A stretch of DNA of 9,557 nucleotides. Origin: Actinomycetota bacterium. Its GTDB lineage: Bacteria > Actinomycetota > Actinomycetes > Nanopelagicales > Nanopelagicaceae. The stretch spans positions 1-9,557 of the forward strand of contig WLQO01000040.1 of NCBI GenBank assembly GCA_009698295.1, read 5' to 3'. Below, piece after piece: positions 6,759 through 9,557 of the stretch (position 1 is the stretch's first letter; each line of letters opens with the position of its first letter). The notes under the pieces were generated by a model. That model saw only the letters and a list, made by a program, of their open reading frames with translations, had not been told where the DNA came from and ran no database searches. Both the position numbers and the translations under genes were made by a program.

Positions 6759-8279
6759 TCCATTACCGCGCTTGTAGCAATTTGTTTAATGTTTCTATCA
6801 ATTACTGCTGTAAATGCCTTCGATTATCCTGATGAGCAGTGGATGCCGAGCGGACCTCCCACCGAGGCTTCGAGCTATGGAATGGAGTTAAGAGCCGGCG
6901 GCAACGAGCCAGCCAATCCATATTCATACATTATGAATTTTAAAACCGATGGCTATGTCATGCAGCAGAGCAAAGTGCTTGATGTTAAAGAATGCAAGTC
7001 ATTAACTTCGGCTGAATGCGCTAAACCAGGGTGGTTGAATTACGTTGCACTTTTGGGCATGTGCGATTCGACGAATACCGTTGATTGTGTCGAAAGCATC
7101 AGCGCAAAGAAGGAAGATGGAACAGATTTACCAGTAACTTATGCCGGCAATTTCCCGTTAGACAATATTCGAGAATACAAAGGCAATTCCAACTTAAATT
7201 TGCCAAATGGAAAGTCTAGTTTTCTGCTTGACATCCCCGGCGCACCGCACAAGGCAGGATCAACTTATTTAGTGAACGCAACTATGTTTGGCTTTAAAGG
7301 TCCAAGTATGGCCAAGTTCAAACCCATCAGATTCTCTCTTGCTGTAAATGCAGTCAGCATCGAAACTGGAAATTTTTTACCAGCGCAGCAGTCTTTGGAA
7401 AAGTCTAATTACAACCGCTTAGGTCCAGGAATGGACGTCGGATGGAAGGGCGTAAGCAAATGTGCACAAAGTTCTGCAACTCAATGTGCGGCAAAACAAT
7501 CTCTGCCTACCGATATAGTTTTTAGTGCAAAGTTACGGTTAAAAACTAAAATAAATGGATGGCTTTATGGCCGTGCATCAAATGTAGATGCAGCTGTTTC
7601 AACCGACAGTAAAGGAATTCAACGCGTTGAAATAAGTGGCCGTCCAGTTATAAGTCCAAGTATTTTTGGATGGGTTGAGAAAGCAAATGCTCCAAAATCT
7701 CTCGTCAGTTTTTATAACAAGATGTCTGATTTTGATTTTAGAAAAGGCTCTGGATATCCAAATGAGAGTCTTTTGAGGTATTTCAATCCTGAAGAGGATT
7801 ACTCATTGTCAGAGATGGCTCTTTGGTTACCAATTCTGAAAGATACAGCGGCTGCGGCTCCAACTTATTGGCATTTCATGACTATGGAACATGGCTTTGC
7901 TAACTCTTGCCTCAGCTCGGACTCAAAATTGATTGGAATCGTAAACACGAATGCAAGCGGTTTCAAGTACGGGCCACCCGAGTTCAACAAGAAGTTAGGG
8001 ACTCTTGATTACAAAGTCTTAGCGCCGCACTATCTTCCAGATGGCAGCACATTTCAAGGTAGCTATGATTTATGGATTGATGCAAGCGTGGCTCGTTGTA
8101 TTTATGGATTCACAAGCGCCCCTATAACTGCAACAGTCTCGATAGTCACAGATAAATCAACTACAATTATTTCAACTTCTACAGTGAAAGCCACAAGTAA
8201 GTTCATCAAGTTGGGCGCTTATGGTTTTACATTCTCAAATCCAACTCTCCGTGTGAAATTGACCCAGAAGAAGAAATAG
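6750..8279 (+). CDS. P4: secreted Cys-rich paralog without the tail domain
   Basis: Unrecognised exported protein of 509 aa, 4 bases after P3. The signal peptide is MKK plus a hydrophobic core ending VNA (23). C12 lies inside the core and lacks a proper lipobox, so this is not a lipoprotein. The mature part has eight cysteines: C82/C90, C105/C113 and C238/C246 (all C-x7-C), plus C387 and C450. Blocks match P2 and P3: GAPH at 164-167, INGWLYGR, GPPEFNKK, LAPH at 424-427 and ARCIYGF. The protein stops right after the last conserved strand with LTQKKK. It therefore lacks the linker and the 27-residue tail but keeps three terminal lysines. If the tail anchors the other proteins, P4 would be the released or partner-bound member; that is inference. 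Confidence 0.87.
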   Translation: MKKSITALVAICLMFLSITAVNAFDYPDEQWMPSGPPTEASSYGMELRAGGNEPANPYSYIMNFKTDGYVMQQSKVLDVKECKSLTSAECAKPGWLNYVALLGMCDSTNTVDCVESISAKKEDGTDLPVTYAGNFPLDNIREYKGNSNLNLPNGKSSFLLDIPGAPHKAGSTYLVNATMFGFKGPSMAKFKPIRFSLAVNAVSIETGNFLPAQQSLEKSNYNRLGPGMDVGWKGVSKCAQSSATQCAAKQSLPTDIVFSAKLRLKTKINGWLYGRASNVDAAVSTDSKGIQRVEISGRPVISPSIFGWVEKANAPKSLVSFYNKMSDFDFRKGSGYPNESLLRYFNPEEDYSLSEMALWLPILKDTAAAAPTYWHFMTMEHGFANSCLSSDSKLIGIVNTNASGFKYGPPEFNKKLGTLDYKVLAPHYLPDGSTFQGSYDLWIDASVARCIYGFTSAPITATVSIVTDKSTTIISTSTVKATSKFIKLGAYGFTFSNPTLRVKLTQKKK

Positions 8280-8287
8280 AGGCGATT

Positions 8288-9259
8288 GTGAAAGTTTTTC
8301 GGACTAGGTTCTTCCAAACCTTTATCGTTATCACAGTTGCTTATCTCGGAATTGTTGTGATGATTTCGCAGAGTCCGGCAGATGATGCCACTGCAATTGA
8401 TGACAAGTTGATCTCGATGAGCTCGGATAACCGCCTTGAGCTATTGGTGCAGATAACTGGAGTTAACCCACTGGAAGGTACTGCCAATGCGCGCGTACTG
8501 CCATGGCCAAATAGCGATGACGTCGGTTATCGATTAAAGAGCGGTTGGGTACCAAGTCAAGATGTTGAGTTAGTTGTGGATTCGGTAATTGGTGCAAGCA
8601 ACGGCGGCAGCAATACTTATACTTTTAAGAAAGATGTCCCTACTGGCGGATTTGATGTTCAGATCGATGAACAACCAGGTGCTGGAGCTCGTTCCGATGT
8701 TGGTTGGTATCCATTGGATAGATATGACTTTGAGATTCCAATTAGCGCATTAGGTACGGTAGAAAAAGGTGAGCAAGCAACTCTTAACATCTTGCCATTG
8801 GATTACACTAAGAAAATCGACACCTTTGATATCCATATGATCCATGGTCTCTGGAACGACGCATTTACAACCGTGAAAATGGATAATCCAAAGTCATTCG
8901 ATACTGCGATTGAAGAATTTAACAACGGGCAATCTTCATCAGTCTTCGAAGCAGTGCGATCTAATTCAACTAAATTGCTAGTTGTAATCATTTTATTGTT
9001 GATGATCACTGCAATGGTTTCTGTGACAATCATGACTTATATGGTTGTGACCGGAAGTCGTCCACCAACACTTTCATCACTTACTTGGACTGCAGCACTT
9101 ACTTATTCTCTGATCTCACTTCGCGGCTTAATGCCAGGTGGTCCACCGATCGGTATATTCGTGGATAAGATCCTTTACTTTCCATCTTTAATTGTGACCC
9201 TGACTTGTTCCCTCTGGGTCTTGGTTACTTGGGTCCGCCGCGAGGATTTCCAGGCCTAA
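8288..9259 (+). CDS. DUF4436-like membrane protein
   Basis: A 323-aa membrane protein resembling the actinobacterial DUF4436 family, whose function is not known to me. One N-terminal helix (about 9-27) is followed by a large extracytoplasmic domain (about 30-228) with the motif YPLDRY at 141-146 in a GWYPLDRYDFEIP context. Three C-terminal hydrophobic segments follow at about 229-254, 261-280 and 295-316. The SSLTWTAALTYSL and MPGGPPIGIFVDK text between and after them is what I recall from this family. The GTG start has AGAGG (8278-8282) five bases upstream, overlapping the P4 stop, and lies 8 bases after P4. It is therefore very likely co-transcribed with P2-P4 and could be a membrane partner for these secreted proteins. 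The family call is from memory of the motifs; the partnership is inferred from operon position. Confidence 0.78.
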   Translation: MKVFRTRFFQTFIVITVAYLGIVVMISQSPADDATAIDDKLISMSSDNRLELLVQITGVNPLEGTANARVLPWPNSDDVGYRLKSGWVPSQDVELVVDSVIGASNGGSNTYTFKKDVPTGGFDVQIDEQPGAGARSDVGWYPLDRYDFEIPISALGTVEKGEQATLNILPLDYTKKIDTFDIHMIHGLWNDAFTTVKMDNPKSFDTAIEEFNNGQSSSVFEAVRSNSTKLLVVIILLLMITAMVSVTIMTYMVVTGSRPPTLSSLTWTAALTYSLISLRGLMPGGPPIGIFVDKILYFPSLIVTLTCSLWVLVTWVRREDFQA

Positions 9260-9260
9260 G

Positions 9261-9298
9261 CCCCCTTTTCGCCCGAAAGCATGGGCGTGTCTAGGGGG
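9261..9298 (+). terminator. Terminator-like nested hairpin after the DUF4436-like gene
   Basis: Directly after the stop codon at 9257-9259, CCCCCT (9261-9266) pairs with AGGGGG (9293-9298). Inside it, CGCCC (9270-9274) pairs with GGGCG (9283-9287). It is GC-rich with a small internal loop, as expected at the end of the P2-to-DUF4436 transcript. No T-run follows. GGTCC/GGACC (9297-9301 with 9307-9311) can form a competing hairpin using the 3' arm. Confidence 0.55.
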
Positions 9299-9346
9299 TC
9301 CAATAGGGACCGATTCGCCAATTTCCCTTTATAAGGGGGGTGGCTT

Positions 9347-9352
9347 TAGACT
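9347..9352 (+). promoter_or_regulatory. Possible -10 element for infA
   Basis: TAGACT fits the TANNNT -10 pattern and lies about 100 bases before infA. The -35 side is weak (TTCCCT near 9323-9328). TATAAG at 9330-9335, within the small palindrome CCCTT-TAT-AAGGG, is an alternative. The choice matters: a start from TAGACT would cut off the 5' strand of the outer leader stem. Confidence 0.3.
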
Positions 9353-9420
9353 GCACCTTCGCGCCTAGCGAAAATCCTGAGGGTTTTTGGTGGGTGCAAC
9401 CGCGCTCGCAAACGGGCGTG
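9352..9420 (+). promoter_or_regulatory. Structured multi-stem leader upstream of infA
   Basis: TGCACC (9352-9357) pairs with GGTGCA (9393-9398) and encloses two hairpins. The first is TTCGC/GCGAA (9358-9362 with 9368-9372). The second is AAAATCC/GGGTTTT (9371-9377 with 9381-9387, loop TGA) followed by T at 9388; the two overlap by two bases. A further hairpin, 9401-9407 with 9414-9420 (loop GCAAAC, two G-U pairs), follows. The AAAATCC hairpin ending in five Ts resembles an intrinsic terminator or attenuator. I do not recall a named RNA family here. The Shine-Dalgarno lies downstream and is free. Confidence 0.45.
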
Positions 9421-9449
9421 GGTTCAATTTGAAACAGAAGTGGGTATTA

Positions 9450-9557
9450 GTGGCTAGCAAAGATGGCGCCATCGAGATCGAAGGTTCCGTTGCAGAAGCT
9501 TTACCTAACGCAATGTTTCGCGTTGAACTAACTAATGGGCACAAAATTCTTGCGCAC
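9450..9557 (+). CDS. infA: Translation initiation factor IF-1 (3' truncated by window)
   Basis: The first 36 codons of IF-1, the small OB-fold protein that binds the 30S subunit A site during initiation. After the GTG start the protein reads [19 protein letters not shown], then [16 protein letters not shown], which matches the strongly conserved IF-1 N-terminal half ([25 protein letters not shown]). About half the protein remains beyond the window. An AGAAGTGGG sequence at 9436-9444 provides the ribosome binding site. The in-frame GTG is the only start that gives the family's usual N-terminus. Its long structured leader suggests control separate from the upstream array. Confidence 0.97.
   Translation, partial: MASKDGAIEIEGSVAEALPNAMFRVELTNGHKILAH

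Noticed and set aside
6780..6790. Possible lipoprotein cysteine (C12) in the P4 signal peptide
   Set aside because: The preceding residues are LVAI, with Ile directly before Cys instead of Gly/Ala/Ser, and the cysteine is in the middle of the hydrophobic core. Normal cleavage at VNA is more likely.

Overview
The window looks like a chromosomal segment of a low-GC planktonic actinobacterium, probably the freshwater acI lineage (Nanopelagicales, Planktophila/Nanopelagicus-like). The clues are an actinobacterial IF-1 with a GTG start at the right edge, a SigE-type ECF sigma factor, a DUF4436-like membrane protein typical of Actinobacteria, modest G+C by eye, very tight gene packing, and secreted proteins with the 'ITC-KGK ... 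CP-GYKKK' C-terminal tail that I associate with small-genome freshwater actinobacteria. The taxonomic placement is inference; no rRNA gene is present.

Layout, all on the + strand. (1) 1-1140: the 3' part of an ECF sigma factor gene, overlapped by 8 bases by a gene for a single-pass membrane protein, which is a candidate anti-sigma factor. (2) 1141-1318: an intergenic region with two stem-loops, then a folded leader in which a CCCCC run can pair with the GGGGG Shine-Dalgarno of the next gene. (3) 1319-8279: four consecutive secreted paralogs of 631, 559, 574 and 509 aa, called P1 to P4 here. P1 is separated from P2 by a 19-bp stem-loop with a GCAA loop. P2, P3, P4 and the following membrane protein gene are spaced by only 4 to 8 bases and look like one operon. 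(4) 8288-9259: a DUF4436-like protein with one N-terminal and three C-terminal membrane segments. (5) 9260-9449: a terminator-like hairpin, then a multi-stem leader. (6) 9450-9557: the start of infA.

The main discovery candidate is the P1-P4 array. P2-P4 share three C-x7-C cysteine pairs (the third is C-x9-C in P3) at nearly fixed positions, a GWL(H/Y)GR block, a 'GPP-F-K ... APH ... G-Y' block and an 'ARC-YGF' block. P1 is a divergent member. P1, P2 and P3 end in the same 27-residue lysine-rich tail with two cysteines, and P4 lacks it. I recognise no enzymatic motif. The simplest reading is a family of exported, disulfide-stabilised cell-surface proteins: an abundant one (P1, with its own leader, biased codons and its own terminator-like hairpin) and three lesser ones made with a membrane partner. 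The sigma/anti-sigma pair may control the array, but nothing in the sequence proves that.

I saw no CRISPR array, insertion sequence, tRNA or rRNA gene. The minus strand carries only shadow reading frames.
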